Assembly: GCA_947627115.1 (NCBI GenBank) | Contig: CANQUQ010000003.1 | Span: 114,710 to 178,709, forward strand | DNA length: 64,000 nucleotides | Reading direction: 5' to 3' | From: an uncultured Acetatifactor sp. | GTDB lineage: Bacteria; Bacillota; Clostridia; Lachnospirales; Lachnospiraceae | Shown: piece by piece, positions 20,589 through 31,444 of the stretch | Numbering within the stretch: position 1 is the stretch's first letter | How the letters are laid out: each line of letters opens with the position of its first letter | Program-made: the position numbers and the translations under genes | Notes under the pieces: generated by a model | Databases searched by the model: none | What the model was told of the DNA's origin: nothing | Seen by the model: only the letters and a program-made list of their open reading frames with translations

Positions 20589-21230
20589 TTACCTCGCTTT
20601 ATCCTGTCTTTTGTGCTTTACCTTTCCGTTCTCCACGGAGATCCGGCCGTTGGCAATATCGTCGATGGCCTGGGGCAGCAGAATCCATTCTGCCTGCTCC
20701 ATGACCCGCCGCTGCAGGATCTCAGGAGTATCGTCTTCCGTCACTTCCACTGCCTTCTGCGCAATGATGGGGCCCTGGTCCATACCTTCATTCACAAAAT
20801 GCACCGTGGCGCCCGTCACCTTCACACCGCGCTCCAATGCTCTCTCGTGCACCGTCAGCCCGTAGTAACCGACACCGCAGAAGGAGGGAATCAGAGAGGG
20901 GTGGATATTGATGATCCTGTTGCTGAATTCCCTTACCATCTCCTCAGGTATTTTTACCAGAAATCCCGCAAGCACCACGAGACCCGGCGCGAGCCGGCAC
21001 ATTTCTTCCGTGAAGGCCCGGTCGAAGGCCGCCCTGTCAGGGTAATCCCTGGGGCTCATCACAATGCCGGGGATCCCGTGCGCCTTTGCCCTTTCCAGAG
21101 CCCTGGCGCCGGCATTATTGCTGATCACCGCAAGGACCTCCGTTTTGGTGATACTTCCGCTGTCTATGGCATCCAGGATGGCCTGTAGATTGGTGCCGCC
21201 GCCCGATACGCACACTACGATCTTCAGCAT
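20589..21230 (-). CDS. purN: Phosphoribosylglycinamide formyltransferase
   Basis: [55 protein letters not shown]. Confidence 0.97.
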   Translation of the reverse strand: MLKIVVCVSGGGTNLQAILDAIDSGSITKTEVLAVISNNAGARALERAKAHGIPGIVMSPRDYPDRAAFDRAFTEEMCRLAPGLVVLAGFLVKIPEEMVREFSNRIINIHPSLIPSFCGVGYYGLTVHERALERGVKVTGATVHFVNEGMDQGPIIAQKAVEVTEDDTPEILQRRVMEQAEWILLPQAIDDIANGRISVENGKVKHKRQDKAR

Positions 21231-22249
21231 AGGATCACTTCTTTCTCTCCGGCCTCGCAGCTTCCCACGATCCAGGCCTGCTCGCCCGCTGCCGCCAGGG
21301 CCTTCAGGGTCCCGTCCGCATCCTGCGGATCCACTGCCAGCACCATGCCGAGACCCATGTTGTAGGTGTTGTACATCATCTTCTCCTCGATGGCGCCTTT
21401 TTTCTGAAGCAGTCCGAAGATCGGCGGAACCGGATAGCTGTCCTTCCTTACCGCCGCCCGGATGCCGTCGGGCAGCATTCGGGGAATATTTTCATAAAAT
21501 CCGCCGCCCGTGATATGGCTGCAGCCCTTTACGGTGACTCCGGCCTCCTTCACGGCCTTCAGTCCCTTCACATAGATCCTGGTGGGCGCAAGCAGCGCCT
21601 CGCCCAGGGTAGTCCCCAGCTCTTCGTAATATGTCTCCAGGCTTTCCCTGGTCATCTCGAACACCTTCCGCACCAGAGAGAAACCGTTGGAATGTACGCC
21701 GGAGGAAGCGATGCCGATCAGCGTATCCCCCGCCTTGATCTTCTCTCCGGTAATCAGGTCTTTCTCGTCCGCGACGCCCACCGCAAAGCCTGCCAGATCG
21801 TACTCGTCCTCCGGCATCAGGCCGGGATGCTCCGCAGTCTCGCCGCCGATCAGCGCCGCTCCCGCCTGTCTGCAGCCCTCGGCCACTCCCTTTACGATAG
21901 ACGCGATCTTCTCCGGATAGTTCTTTCCGCACGCAATATAATCGAGAAAGAACAACGGCTCACCTCCGGCGCACGCCACGTCGTTCACGCACATGGCGAC
22001 GCAGTCAATACCGATCGTATCGTGCTTATCCAGCAAGAACGCCAGCTTTATCTTGGTGCCCACACCGTCCGTTCCCGACAGCAGAACGGGATTCTCCATA
22101 TTCTTGAAGGCGGCCATGGAAAATGCTCCGGAGAATCCTCCCAGACCTCCCAGCACCTCCGGGCGCACTGTACCTTTTACGTGTTGTTTTATCAGTTCCA
22201 CCGACCGATATCCGGCCTCAATATCCACTCCGGCCTTTTTGTAATCCAT
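21224..22249 (-). CDS. purM: Phosphoribosylformylglycinamidine cyclo-ligase
   Basis: [55 protein letters not shown]. Confidence 0.97.
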   Translation of the reverse strand: MDYKKAGVDIEAGYRSVELIKQHVKGTVRPEVLGGLGGFSGAFSMAAFKNMENPVLLSGTDGVGTKIKLAFLLDKHDTIGIDCVAMCVNDVACAGGEPLFFLDYIACGKNYPEKIASIVKGVAEGCRQAGAALIGGETAEHPGLMPEDEYDLAGFAVGVADEKDLITGEKIKAGDTLIGIASSGVHSNGFSLVRKVFEMTRESLETYYEELGTTLGEALLAPTRIYVKGLKAVKEAGVTVKGCSHITGGGFYENIPRMLPDGIRAAVRKDSYPVPPIFGLLQKKGAIEEKMMYNTYNMGLGMVLAVDPQDADGTLKALAAAGEQAWIVGSCEAGEKEVILC

Positions 22250-22283
22250 GCTTCCTCTTTTCCGCCGCAGCCGCGGCTGTCAC

Positions 22284-22799
22284 CTATTTCGTCATGCTCT
22301 CCAGATAAGCCTTGCGGCCCTCTTTCTGCAGTCTGGCATCCTTTGCCTCCACCTGTTCCTTCAGCTTTGCGCTGTAATTTTTCAGCTTTTCCAGAAGTCC
22401 GGGATCGGAAGTCGCCAGTATCTTCGCAGCCAAAAGCCCGGCGTTCGCACCGCCGTTTATGGCTACGGTCGCCACCGGAATACCGGAGGGCATCTGCACG
22501 ATGGAATACAGAGAGTCTCTTCCGCCCAGCGAGCTCGTGTGCATGGGAATGCCTATCACCGGCATGGGAAAAATTGCGGCACACATGCCGGGAAGATGAG
22601 CTGCCATGCCCGCTCCGGCAATGATCACCTTGAAGCCCCTGCTCTCCGCACTTTTCGCATATTCAAAGAAGACATCCGGCTCCCTGTGGGCGCTGATGAT
22701 GGCCATCTCATAGGAGATGCCCAGCTCCTCCAATATATCTGCTGCCTTAGCCATGACGGGCATATCGGAATCGCTGCCCATTACAATACCTACTTTTGC
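22284..22799 (-). CDS. purE: 5-(carboxyamino)imidazole ribonucleotide mutase
   Basis: MAKVGIVMGSDSDMPVMAKAADILEELGISYEMAIISAHREP; start reset to the internal Met. Confidence 0.96.
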   Translation of the reverse strand, partial: AKVGIVMGSDSDMPVMAKAADILEELGISYEMAIISAHREPDVFFEYAKSAESRGFKVIIAGAGMAAHLPGMCAAIFPMPVIGIPMHTSSLGGRDSLYSIVQMPSGIPVATVAINGGANAGLLAAKILATSDPGLLEKLKNYSAKLKEQVEAKDARLQKEGRKAYLESMTK

Positions 22800-22876
22800 C
22801 ATAATGTCCTCCCGAAAAAACAAGATGTTGTGTTCTCACATTCTAGTTTACTAGATTTCGGGCCTATGTGCAAGCC

Positions 22877-24949
22877 CTATTTCGATTCCCCGAACGCTTT
22901 GTTGAGAGGTTCCGTCCCCGGCAGGACGAACCTGCCGTCCCTGATGATATCGATGCGGCTGCCGTCCCTGCACACCGCAGTCAGCAGGCCCAGCTCGTCA
23001 TAGGGCACCGTGATATCCGTATGGCAGTTAAAATAAGCCTCCAGAGGCTTTTCGCTCCGAAGCGCCGCCCTCTCATTCTCCTTGGCCACGATCTCCTTGC
23101 CGTCGGGATTGTACACCCTGGTCTCCTCCTCATGGGAATAGCAGGTATCTCCCAACGCAAAGTGAGGGCCCATCTTCTCCGCGATCAGGATCGGGAGCTT
23201 CGCCTCCACCCCCAGCCGCCTTGCGGCCACATAGGCGGTGGTGTTGGTGCCGATGGCAAATTCGCCCATGGGAAGCGTCTCATGCCGGAACAGCACATTT
23301 TCCTTCACGAACCTTTTATTTTCTTCCGGATCCTCAAAATTGCCGCAGTCGTAATCGGTGACCATACCGTCCTCAAAGACCACGGACAGATCCCTGTACT
23401 CCAATCCGTCCAGAAATACCCTTGTCACGTGGAGCACGCCGTTCGTCCCCTTCAGAACGGGGGATGTGAACACCTCTCCCACCGGGATATTCACGTCCGC
23501 CACACAGTTCTCAAATATGGTCTCCCTGCTGGGATCGGACAGCTTCCAGAGATTTACCCTCAGATCGGTGCGATTGCGGCCCATGCCCTTGACCTCGCAG
23601 TAGTCCGCCCGGTCCAGCGCATCGATCATCTTTTGCTGCACGTCCCGATACAGCCTGTAATCCAGCGTGTTGATCCGCACAGTCTCCCTGAACAGTTCCC
23701 GGAACACCGGCCCGATCTCAGGCACCGGAAACGCGATGATCGTGAAGCTGTACTCCTCCTGCGGAATATACTCGCGGGTCATCAGCCCCGACCGCGAGCG
23801 GTACTCCACCCACAGACTGTTCTGCCTGTCGGTAAGCCTTAGAGCCTGCGGCTTCATCACCGGATCGAAGCTCCTTCTTCCAAAGGTCTCTACCACCGCA
23901 GGTCCCGCGTACTGCCGCACCTCCCGCGCATACTTTTCAAAAGCGGCGTGGGCGGCCTCCAGCCGCCGGTTCACATAGTTCCTGTCCAGAAAGATCGCCC
24001 TGTCTTCCCTGTGATCGTATTCGTACTGCCGGTTCACATCGCCCCCGCTGAAGCCGTACCCCCGCGGCGCAATGCACTGCAGGCCCATCTTTTCAAAGTT
24101 CTCCGCGGCGCGCCGAAGCATCCTCTCAAAGCCCAGGCGGTACGCGATGAGGACAGTCTTCTTTTGGGACAGGTCCTTTCCGGCCACCTCGAATCCCATG
24201 CGGAAGCCCTCCGTGTATGTGTCCGCCATAAGAGCCACCGTATCCTCGTCCAGTCCGGCCAGAAATTCCGCTGTCTCCAATTCGTTCTCGCTGACATACT
24301 CTCCGTAGGCATAGAGATAGCGCACATCGGTCAGATCGCTCTCCCGCAGGAGCCTGATGCCAAGCCGGTTCCCTTCCCGCGTAAAACGGTCCCGGATTTC
24401 GCGCAGGCCGGTCTCCTCCGCATAGTCACAGACAGACCAGTAACAGATCTGCCGGACGGCCTCTCCTTGGGGCAGTCTGCCGCTCTCCTTCCACTCATAG
24501 ACAAAAAGCGTGTAGACCTGAACGAACAGCTCCAGACAGATCACCTGCGCCTCCCATGTGCCGTCATATACATACCCGATCATATCCCGGAGCTGCGCAT
24601 AAATACAGCAAAGCAGCGGCCCCAGCTCTTCGCCCAGCTCCTTCGCCGCGTACTGCGGATTTGCGTAGCTCTCCTCATAGTGCACAGGCAGGATGTCCGC
24701 GTACAGCAAGTGATTCCGCCGGGCCAGCTCCTCCACGGTCGCTTTTTCGGGACCGCCCTCCGCCAGGAATCCTGCGGTCTCCTCCATCATCAGGAGGAAC
24801 CTTGCCGCAGAGGAAAAATACCGTTCAAAGGCGGGCGCGCCAAAGTGCTCCTCCGGGATCCGGCGGATCCGCTCCATCGCCAGCCCGTAACGCTCCCTCA
24901 GCAGACCTTCCTCACTGTTCTCATTTACCGTCTTATCAGGTTCGCTCAT
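22877..24949 (-). CDS. Aminopeptidase-like protein (M29/AmpS-type) with N-terminal extension
   Basis: C-terminal half: EYIPQEEYSFTIIAFPVPEIG..., VADVNIPVGEVFTSPVLKGTNGVLHV, EFAIGTNTTAYVAARR, HFALGDTCYSHEEE. Confidence 0.75.
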   Translation of the reverse strand: MSEPDKTVNENSEEGLLRERYGLAMERIRRIPEEHFGAPAFERYFSSAARFLLMMEETAGFLAEGGPEKATVEELARRNHLLYADILPVHYEESYANPQYAAKELGEELGPLLCCIYAQLRDMIGYVYDGTWEAQVICLELFVQVYTLFVYEWKESGRLPQGEAVRQICYWSVCDYAEETGLREIRDRFTREGNRLGIRLLRESDLTDVRYLYAYGEYVSENELETAEFLAGLDEDTVALMADTYTEGFRMGFEVAGKDLSQKKTVLIAYRLGFERMLRRAAENFEKMGLQCIAPRGYGFSGGDVNRQYEYDHREDRAIFLDRNYVNRRLEAAHAAFEKYAREVRQYAGPAVVETFGRRSFDPVMKPQALRLTDRQNSLWVEYRSRSGLMTREYIPQEEYSFTIIAFPVPEIGPVFRELFRETVRINTLDYRLYRDVQQKMIDALDRADYCEVKGMGRNRTDLRVNLWKLSDPSRETIFENCVADVNIPVGEVFTSPVLKGTNGVLHVTRVFLDGLEYRDLSVVFEDGMVTDYDCGNFEDPEENKRFVKENVLFRHETLPMGEFAIGTNTTAYVAARRLGVEAKLPILIAEKMGPHFALGDTCYSHEEETRVYNPDGKEIVAKENERAALRSEKPLEAYFNCHTDITVPYDELGLLTAVCRDGSRIDIIRDGRFVLPGTEPLNKAFGESK

Positions 24950-25025
24950 ATTTCTCACCGGCCTCCGATCGTTGCGTCGATTTGTCTCTTTGTCATCCGG
25001 GCGCTCCAACGGCAGCATTGCGGTC

Positions 25026-25346
25026 CTACAAATTGACCCCTGCGTAAAGGATCAGACTCAGAATGCACAGAGACAAGAGATTCAGAATGATCCCCAGCAC
25101 CGGGAACAGCCTGTAGTAATCCTTTTCCCTGACGGTCACGACTCCCAGGCAAAGTCCGACCAGGGAGAAGATCAGGGCCAGCACCCCCGTAAAGCCGAAG
25201 CCTACAGCCGCCTCTCCTCCGCTCAGATAGGCTCTGAAGACTACGATCCCCAGGGAGACAAGACTTATGATGCCCAGGATCGTTGCCATGGCCCCACGGT
25301 TTGAATGCTTTTTGTTGGTAAATATATAGCCTTTTCTTTTCTTCAT
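25026..25346 (-). CDS. Small multi-pass membrane protein
   Basis: Three hydrophobic segments: ATILGIISLVSLGIVVF; VGFGFTGVLALIFSLVGLCLG; VLGIILNLLSLCILSLIL. Confidence 0.7.
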   Translation of the reverse strand: MKKRKGYIFTNKKHSNRGAMATILGIISLVSLGIVVFRAYLSGGEAAVGFGFTGVLALIFSLVGLCLGVVTVREKDYYRLFPVLGIILNLLSLCILSLILYAGVNL

Positions 25347-25405
25347 AAAACCCTAAAAGGGCATTCCCCCAGAACAACGGGAAATGCCCTCCATGATCCC
25401 TTCTA

Positions 25406-25630
25406 TTAAAATAACAGCTTGGATTTGCCGGCGATCAGCTTTGCTCCCGTGACGATCAGCAGGATCCCTGACACGATGCCCACTACCATGGTGATCACGC
25501 CCACGGCAATATTGGCGGCGCCTGCACCCTTCATTATCTTATATACTTTCTGCTCCATGACCTTGCTCCCTTCCTGTTTTTTCTCGCCCGTCATCAGTAT
25601 GTCATGTTTTTCATGCTCCATATGTTTCAT
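25406..25630 (-). CDS. Small membrane protein
   Basis: GAANIAVGVITMVVGIVSGILLIVTGAKLI hydrophobic segments. Start possibly internal (MEQKVYKIMKG). Confidence 0.6.
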   Translation of the reverse strand: MKHMEHEKHDILMTGEKKQEGSKVMEQKVYKIMKGAGAANIAVGVITMVVGIVSGILLIVTGAKLIAGKSKLLF

Positions 25631-26285
25631 AGTATTTGTCTATCTCCGCTTTTATTCTGTCATCAATATATATCTGTCCTTTGTATTCCCTGTTATACAG
25701 GTGTTCCACGACCTCCGCCATGGTCACGATGGCGTTCGTCTCAAATCCGTACTTCTGCCTGATCTCCTCCAGGGCGCTCACGGTCCCGCTCTGTCCCTTC
25801 TCCATGCGGTTCAGGGAGACCATCAGACCCTTGATCTCCACATCGGCCTGCTCTTTCAGAATGGGGAACGTCTCCTCAATGGACTTCCCGGAGGTAGTCA
25901 CGTCTTCGATGATCACGACCCTGTCGCCGTCCTTCAGACTGCTGCCCAGCAGAATCCCCACGTCTCCGTGGTCCTTGAACTCTTTGCGGTTGGAGCAGTA
26001 ACGGATCTCCTTGCCATAGAGTTCGCTGTAGGCAATGGCTGCGGCAACGCTCAAAGGAATTCCCTTGTAAGCCGGTCCGAACAGTACGTCGAAATCGTCG
26101 CCGTAATTCTGGTGGATGGCCTTTGCATAGTACTCGCCCAGCTTCCGCAGCTGCGTGCCGGTCACATATGCCCCCGCATTCATAAAGAACGGGGACTGCC
26201 TGCCGCTCTTTAAGGTGAACCGGCCGAATTTCAGCACTCCGCTGTCCACCATGAACTCGATAAATTCCTGCTTGTACTGTTCCAT
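25611..26285 (-). CDS. pyrE: Orotate phosphoribosyltransferase
   Basis: LKFGRFTLKSGRQSPFFMNAG; FGPAYKGIPLSVAAA; RVVIIEDVTTSGKSI PRPP motif. Confidence 0.96.
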   Translation of the reverse strand: MEQYKQEFIEFMVDSGVLKFGRFTLKSGRQSPFFMNAGAYVTGTQLRKLGEYYAKAIHQNYGDDFDVLFGPAYKGIPLSVAAAIAYSELYGKEIRYCSNRKEFKDHGDVGILLGSSLKDGDRVVIIEDVTTSGKSIEETFPILKEQADVEIKGLMVSLNRMEKGQSGTVSALEEIRQKYGFETNAIVTMAEVVEHLYNREYKGQIYIDDRIKAEIDKYYETYGA

Positions 26286-26476
26286 ACCGCCCTGGGCCTC
26301 CCACATTCTTTATTTCCTTCATACTACCATGAAATTCGGAAAAATACAATCGGAAATCAGGATTAATCTCCGGGGTAAAAGGATCCGTCAGGAAAACGCC
26401 GGTCCAAGAAGGACCGACGTTCCCATTTTGATCTTAGTGCTGTCTATCTCTTTCGAGGCTCTGCTCTTCCCCTGTC

Positions 26477-29400
26477 TTATCTTCCGGGAATCACAAGCGT
26501 TTCGCCCACATAGATCCGGTCCGCATTCCTGATCTGCGGATTTGCCTTCCGCAGAGCCCGCAGTGTGACGCCGTTCTTGGCGGCGATTCCGGAAAGGGTA
26601 TCCCCCGGAAGGACCCGATAACCTGCGGCCTGATCCGTGACGACGATTACATACTCATCGCCGCGCAGCAGCGGGAACAATGCCAGACCGTTCTCCGTGA
26701 TGCGGAAGGAATTCTCATACCGCATCTTACCGGTGATCTCATCGTAAGAATACATCACCGCCAGCCTGCCCGCATACTGCTCACCCAGCACCATATGCAT
26801 ATTTATCTTCTGCGGGAAAAGGCTCTTTGGCCCGATATTCAGCACTCTGCTGAACACTGCCGTGTCCGTCACCTCTCTGCTTACAGCCGCCGGGATATCC
26901 GCCTGGTTGGAAACACTGAGTGCCATGTCCTTTTTCGGCCTTTTCATATCGCGCGTGGAAAGAGTGAAGGTAATATCCGTGCCCGCGGCCTGACAGGCCA
27001 ATGTGGCCTTGTCTTTCCATACGCGCTCCTGTACGGAAACGGGAATTACGAACTCCGTACCTGTAGAAACATTCACGTCGGAGCCTCTTCCCGCCGCATC
27101 CAGAGCAGATGCGACCGCGTTCCAGTCCACATCGACCCTGCTGTTCCACACAGCGGAGGATGCACTGCTGTTTCCCGAACCGCCGCGGCCCGCATTCCCG
27201 CTGCCGCGGCTTACAATGTTGAAGTCCACCTTCTTGCTGCTTCCGGCAAAGGAACCCATGCCGGTGATAATTACCGATGCAGTACCCGTCTCCACATTGT
27301 TGCTGTATGACAGGCTGTAATCCACGCCTTCCGTCAGTGTCTGACCGCCGTTGATCGTCAATTTCACGGAGGGTCTTATCTCAGAGCCGGTGCGGGTCTG
27401 ATCCGGAATGGCTTCCGCCGTAGCCTGAGAAATGTCGTTGCTGGCGCAGACAGCAAAGGTCGAGAACTTGTCGGTCATGAAGTACACGGTATTGCCCTCG
27501 ACCCAGCAGGGGATAGCCTCCACCCTGCCCTCGTGGGCCCGCAGTACCCGGATGATCCGTCCGCCCTCCGGAAGCTGAGCGTTGAACGTCATAGATTCCT
27601 CCGTCTCGGTAATGCGCCCGATGTTCTCGCCGCCGGCTTTGACCAGAATATCAATGTCCATATAGAAGACCTTGGAGCCGCTGCCCAGTATCGCATTGAA
27701 CTTGTCGGCATCGGAGTCATTCTCCGGCGCCGCCACCGACATGACGCTGATCTCGGTAGATATCCCCTGCTGCCGGATGGCGGCAAAAAGGATATCCTCG
27801 CCCAGTATGCTGCCGTTGCCAAGCAGCTTATCCACAGTCTTTTTAATAGCGGCATCTGCCTGTGGCCGGTCCGCGATCCAATAGGAGCCGGACAGCATCA
27901 TCCCGTCGATGATGGCGGAGCTGTCCACCGTATAGGACGTAGGCGGAATTGTGCGGATCTCCTTCACACCGCATACGGAACAGGTGCGGCTCCGCTGCCC
28001 CTCCGTTGTATCGGTCGCCTCGGTCTCCACCACCCATGCGCTCCAGGCATGCAGCGAAGGGTCCGCCGGAATCACAACGCTGCTGTCCGGCTTCGTAGCA
28101 CCGCAGCTCAGGCATTTGATGGACTGGCTGCCCTCATCCTGACAGGTGGGCCGTTTATCCACAGTGTAATAGGAGGCCCAGTTGTGAGAAGCCGCACTGG
28201 GGTCGCTGCTGACCTCGGTGTAACCGCAAGTCTGGCAGACCTTGGTAGTCGTAGTACCGCTGCAGCCGGTGGCAATGAAAGTCTTAAAATCATGTCCCTT
28301 TGCCTGTCCGCGGATCATATCTCCCTGAGGATCTAACAGACCGCAGACCTTACAGTAGTGCACCCATTTGTGAGGCTCGGTACAGGTGGCCGGGGCATCA
28401 CGGTAGGCGTATTTGTGCTGACTGTAGGTCTCGCGCACCTCCACCTTACCGCAGTATACACAGGTATAGCGGACGCGGGTAGGAATGACGCAGTTGCCCT
28501 GCTGAATAAGCTCGCTCTTGTCAAAGGCATGACCGCCGGTATCCACGGTCACGCTGTCGGAACAGCCGTTCCCGGATCTGACAGTGACGATGGCCTTGCC
28601 CGCTTTGCCGGTGGCAGACACGGTGGCCCGCAGACCGTCATCCAGGACCTCCACTCTGACAGCATCTCTGTCGCCGGTGACCTCCCACTTCAGCTTTGTC
28701 ACACCGCAGTCGGCAGGACCGACCTCCACGGAAATCGTCTTGGAGTTCTGAGCACAGGAATGCAGCAGCAGAGTATCGCCAAGATCCCTCGCACCGCTGC
28801 CTAAGGTCCCGTCCTTCATTGTGAGCCGGTTCACTTCACTGTAGCCCAGTTCCCGGTAGTTCTCCCATGTGACTCCCCTGCCGTCCGTGCTGTGCCAGTG
28901 GGCCACGTAGCACGTTCCGTCCACAGGGATATCATAGAATGTCATCGGTCCTGTGCCGTCTTCGGAATACCAGCCGTCGAACTCAAAGCCGGACCAGCCG
29001 TTCTTATCCACATCGTCATTGCCAAAGGGCGTGCCGTACTGGCGGCTGCAGGACATGACCCCTGTCTTCCTTCCCCACCCGCTGTAGTTCAATGTATAAT
29101 GGATTTCGGTGGGCTCGTAGAGAGCATATAGCGCTGTCTCATTCTCAGCCAGTGTGTCGCCGGGCTCCACCTTCCTGCCCTCTCCCTGCAGAGTGGACAG
29201 CCAGTACCAGTAACCCGTCATCGAATGGGACGCATCCGGATACTCCTCCTTATTCACCTTAAAGTCATATTTTTGGCCATTGCAGTCCTCCGTAAAGGGA
29301 AGCGGTTCGGCCTGCCAGGTCGAATTGGTCTTGTCGCCCCAGAAGGCGTACCTGACAGGAGCCGTGTACCAGGCCACGAACCTCCATCCGGCCACATCGG

Positions 29401-29752
29401 GCGCCTTCTCGTTCAGATCGGCGGGCAGCACCCTGCCCTCCGCCAGAACGGCGGAAGTATCCTGCATGTACTGCTGGGGCATCTCGCGCACCGTATCGCT
29501 TATGAGGCTCTGTCCGCCCTTGATGTCCAGCACCTTGAGCGTCACGGATTGAGCGTCCGACCCGCTGTCTCCGTCAGTGACGTTCCTGCCCGCAGGAGCG
29601 TCCGTCCTCTGCGACAGCGACTCTTCCGCAGACACCATTCCCGTCGACGACAGCAGCATTGCCCCGCACAGCAGCAACGCCAGATTTCTGCGCAATTGTT
29701 TCATCATTTTATTCTTCACTGTCCTGCTCCTTTCCAGTTCACTCTTGTGCAA
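26477..29752 (-). CDS. Large secreted surface protein with InlB-like repeats, zinc-ribbon-like modules and C-terminal LysM
   Basis: Signal peptide (LALLLCGAMLLSSTGMVSAEE), repeated CxxCG modules (YTCVYCGKVEVRE, CSVCGVKEIRTIP), C-terminal YRVLPGDTLSGIAAKNGVTLRALRKANPQIRNADRIYVGETLVIPGR. Confidence 0.85.
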   Translation of the reverse strand: MHKSELERSRTVKNKMMKQLRRNLALLLCGAMLLSSTGMVSAEESLSQRTDAPAGRNVTDGDSGSDAQSVTLKVLDIKGGQSLISDTVREMPQQYMQDTSAVLAEGRVLPADLNEKAPDVAGWRFVAWYTAPVRYAFWGDKTNSTWQAEPLPFTEDCNGQKYDFKVNKEEYPDASHSMTGYWYWLSTLQGEGRKVEPGDTLAENETALYALYEPTEIHYTLNYSGWGRKTGVMSCSRQYGTPFGNDDVDKNGWSGFEFDGWYSEDGTGPMTFYDIPVDGTCYVAHWHSTDGRGVTWENYRELGYSEVNRLTMKDGTLGSGARDLGDTLLLHSCAQNSKTISVEVGPADCGVTKLKWEVTGDRDAVRVEVLDDGLRATVSATGKAGKAIVTVRSGNGCSDSVTVDTGGHAFDKSELIQQGNCVIPTRVRYTCVYCGKVEVRETYSQHKYAYRDAPATCTEPHKWVHYCKVCGLLDPQGDMIRGQAKGHDFKTFIATGCSGTTTTKVCQTCGYTEVSSDPSAASHNWASYYTVDKRPTCQDEGSQSIKCLSCGATKPDSSVVIPADPSLHAWSAWVVETEATDTTEGQRSRTCSVCGVKEIRTIPPTSYTVDSSAIIDGMMLSGSYWIADRPQADAAIKKTVDKLLGNGSILGEDILFAAIRQQGISTEISVMSVAAPENDSDADKFNAILGSGSKVFYMDIDILVKAGGENIGRITETEESMTFNAQLPEGGRIIRVLRAHEGRVEAIPCWVEGNTVYFMTDKFSTFAVCASNDISQATAEAIPDQTRTGSEIRPSVKLTINGGQTLTEGVDYSLSYSNNVETGTASVIITGMGSFAGSSKKVDFNIVSRGSGNAGRGGSGNSSASSAVWNSRVDVDWNAVASALDAAGRGSDVNVSTGTEFVIPVSVQERVWKDKATLACQAAGTDITFTLSTRDMKRPKKDMALSVSNQADIPAAVSREVTDTAVFSRVLNIGPKSLFPQKINMHMVLGEQYAGRLAVMYSYDEITGKMRYENSFRITENGLALFPLLRGDEYVIVVTDQAAGYRVLPGDTLSGIAAKNGVTLRALRKANPQIRNADRIYVGETLVIPGR

Positions 29753-29917
29753 CCATCATATCATAGTTCGGCAGGTTCGGCAAGCACCGTTATTCCTCCT
29801 TCTGAGAATTATGAAAATGCTTTGGCAGAAAAACAGGTTTTGCCTCTGGAAATCGAACGTATTTTCTGTTATGATTATCTTACCTCGGATGAAATCTTTC
29901 GGAAGGGAGGAGCCTCT

Positions 29918-31444
29918 GTGAACGGAGAACACTGCTATCTTGCCATCGATCTGAAGTCCTTTTACGCCTCCGTGGAGTGCGTGGAGAGACACTTGGACCC
30001 GCTCACCGTGAATCTGGTGGTAGCAGATCCCTCCCGGACGGAAAAGACCATCTGTCTCGCCGTGTCGCCGTCCCTGAAGGCCTGCGGCATTCCCGGCAGA
30101 GCAAGGCTTTTCGAGGTCGTGCAGCGCATGCGGGAGATGAACGGGGAGCGCAGGTCGAAGGCTCCCGGAGGAAGGTTCACAGGCTCCTCCTGCGATATCT
30201 CCGAGCTGGAGGCGCATCCGGAGCTGGAGGCCTCCTACATCGTCGCCCCTCCCCGCATGGCCTTCTATCTGGAATACAGTACCCGCATCTACAATATCTA
30301 CCTAAAATATATTGCCCCGGAGGACATCCATGTGTACTCCGTCGACGAGGTATTTCTGGACGTGACCCACTATCTCCCCGCCCGGAATCTGACGCCAAGG
30401 GAGCTGGCCGCAGGGATCGTCCGGGATATCCTTGACACCACCGGCATCACCGCCACCGCCGGCATCGGGACCAACCTGTACCTGTGCAAAGTAGCCATGG
30501 ATATTGTGGCAAAACACGTGGAGCCGGACGAAAACGGGGTCCGCATCGCCTCCCTGGACGAGATGAGCTACCGGAGGCTTCTCTGGGGCCACCGGCCCCT
30601 GACGGACTTCTGGCGGGTGGGAAGCGGCTACCGCAAAAAGCTGGAGGAGAACGGCCTGTTCACCATGGGCGATATCGCCCGATGCTCTCTGGGCGGCCCC
30701 GGCGATTATCACAACGAGGACCTTTTATATCGGCTGTTCGGGGTCAATGCGGAGCTGCTCATAGACCACGCCTGGGGCTGGGAGCCCGTGACCATGGACC
30801 TGATCAAGGCTTATCGGCCGGAGAACAACAGCATATGCTCCGGCCAGGTGCTCCAGTGCCCATACGATTTTCAAAAGGGAATGCTGATCGTCCGGGAGAT
30901 GGCCGATCTGCTGGCTCTGGACCTGGTAGAAAAACGGCTGGTGACGGACCGGATCGTGCTGACCGTGGGATACGATGTCGAAAATCTCACCGACCCCCGC
31001 ATCCGGAAGCAGTATCGTGGAGAAGTGACAACGGACCGTTACGGGCGAAAAACGCCGAAGCATGCCCACGGGACAGCCCACCTTGGGCGCTTTACCTCCT
31101 CCGCGCGGCTGATTGCCGACGCCGCCGAGAGACTGTACCGGCAGACCGTGGATCCCGCGCTCCTGATCCGGCGGGTCACGATTACGGCGGATCACCTGAC
31201 AGAGGAAGACCGTTCAGAAGAGCCCGCTTCCTGCGAACAGCTGGAGCTGTTCACCGACTATGAGGCCATTGAAAGGGAAAAGGCGGAAGAGAACGCCATG
31301 CTGGAAAAGGAGCGAAGGCTGCAGGAGGCCGTGCTGCGCATGAAAAAGAAATACGGAAAGAACGCTGTCTTAAAGGGGATGAACCTGCAGGAGGGAGCTA
31401 TGACCAGAGAGCGGAACAATCAGATCGGAGGACACAAGGCATGA
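29918..31444 (+). CDS. Y-family DNA polymerase (UvrX/UmuC-like)
   Basis: GTG start after GGAAGGGAGGA; YLAIDLKSFYASVECVERHLDPL, VYSVDEVFLDVTHYL, ITATAGIGTNLYLCKVAMD. The track ORF start at 29225 is too far upstream. Confidence 0.93.
   Translation: MNGEHCYLAIDLKSFYASVECVERHLDPLTVNLVVADPSRTEKTICLAVSPSLKACGIPGRARLFEVVQRMREMNGERRSKAPGGRFTGSSCDISELEAHPELEASYIVAPPRMAFYLEYSTRIYNIYLKYIAPEDIHVYSVDEVFLDVTHYLPARNLTPRELAAGIVRDILDTTGITATAGIGTNLYLCKVAMDIVAKHVEPDENGVRIASLDEMSYRRLLWGHRPLTDFWRVGSGYRKKLEENGLFTMGDIARCSLGGPGDYHNEDLLYRLFGVNAELLIDHAWGWEPVTMDLIKAYRPENNSICSGQVLQCPYDFQKGMLIVREMADLLALDLVEKRLVTDRIVLTVGYDVENLTDPRIRKQYRGEVTTDRYGRKTPKHAHGTAHLGRFTSSARLIADAAERLYRQTVDPALLIRRVTITADHLTEEDRSEEPASCEQLELFTDYEAIEREKAEENAMLEKERRLQEAVLRMKKKYGKNAVLKGMNLQEGAMTRERNNQIGGHKA

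Noticed and set aside
22800-22876. Purine riboswitch upstream of purE
   Set aside because: Short spacer without the conserved purine aptamer core.
22868-25047. Plus-strand ORFs of 324 and 362 aa
   Set aside because: Antisense to the aminopeptidase-like gene; low-complexity artefacts.
29851-29875. LexA box upstream of the Y-family polymerase (cgaacgtattttctg)
   Set aside because: Only one half-site (CGAAC) matches; too weak to annotate.
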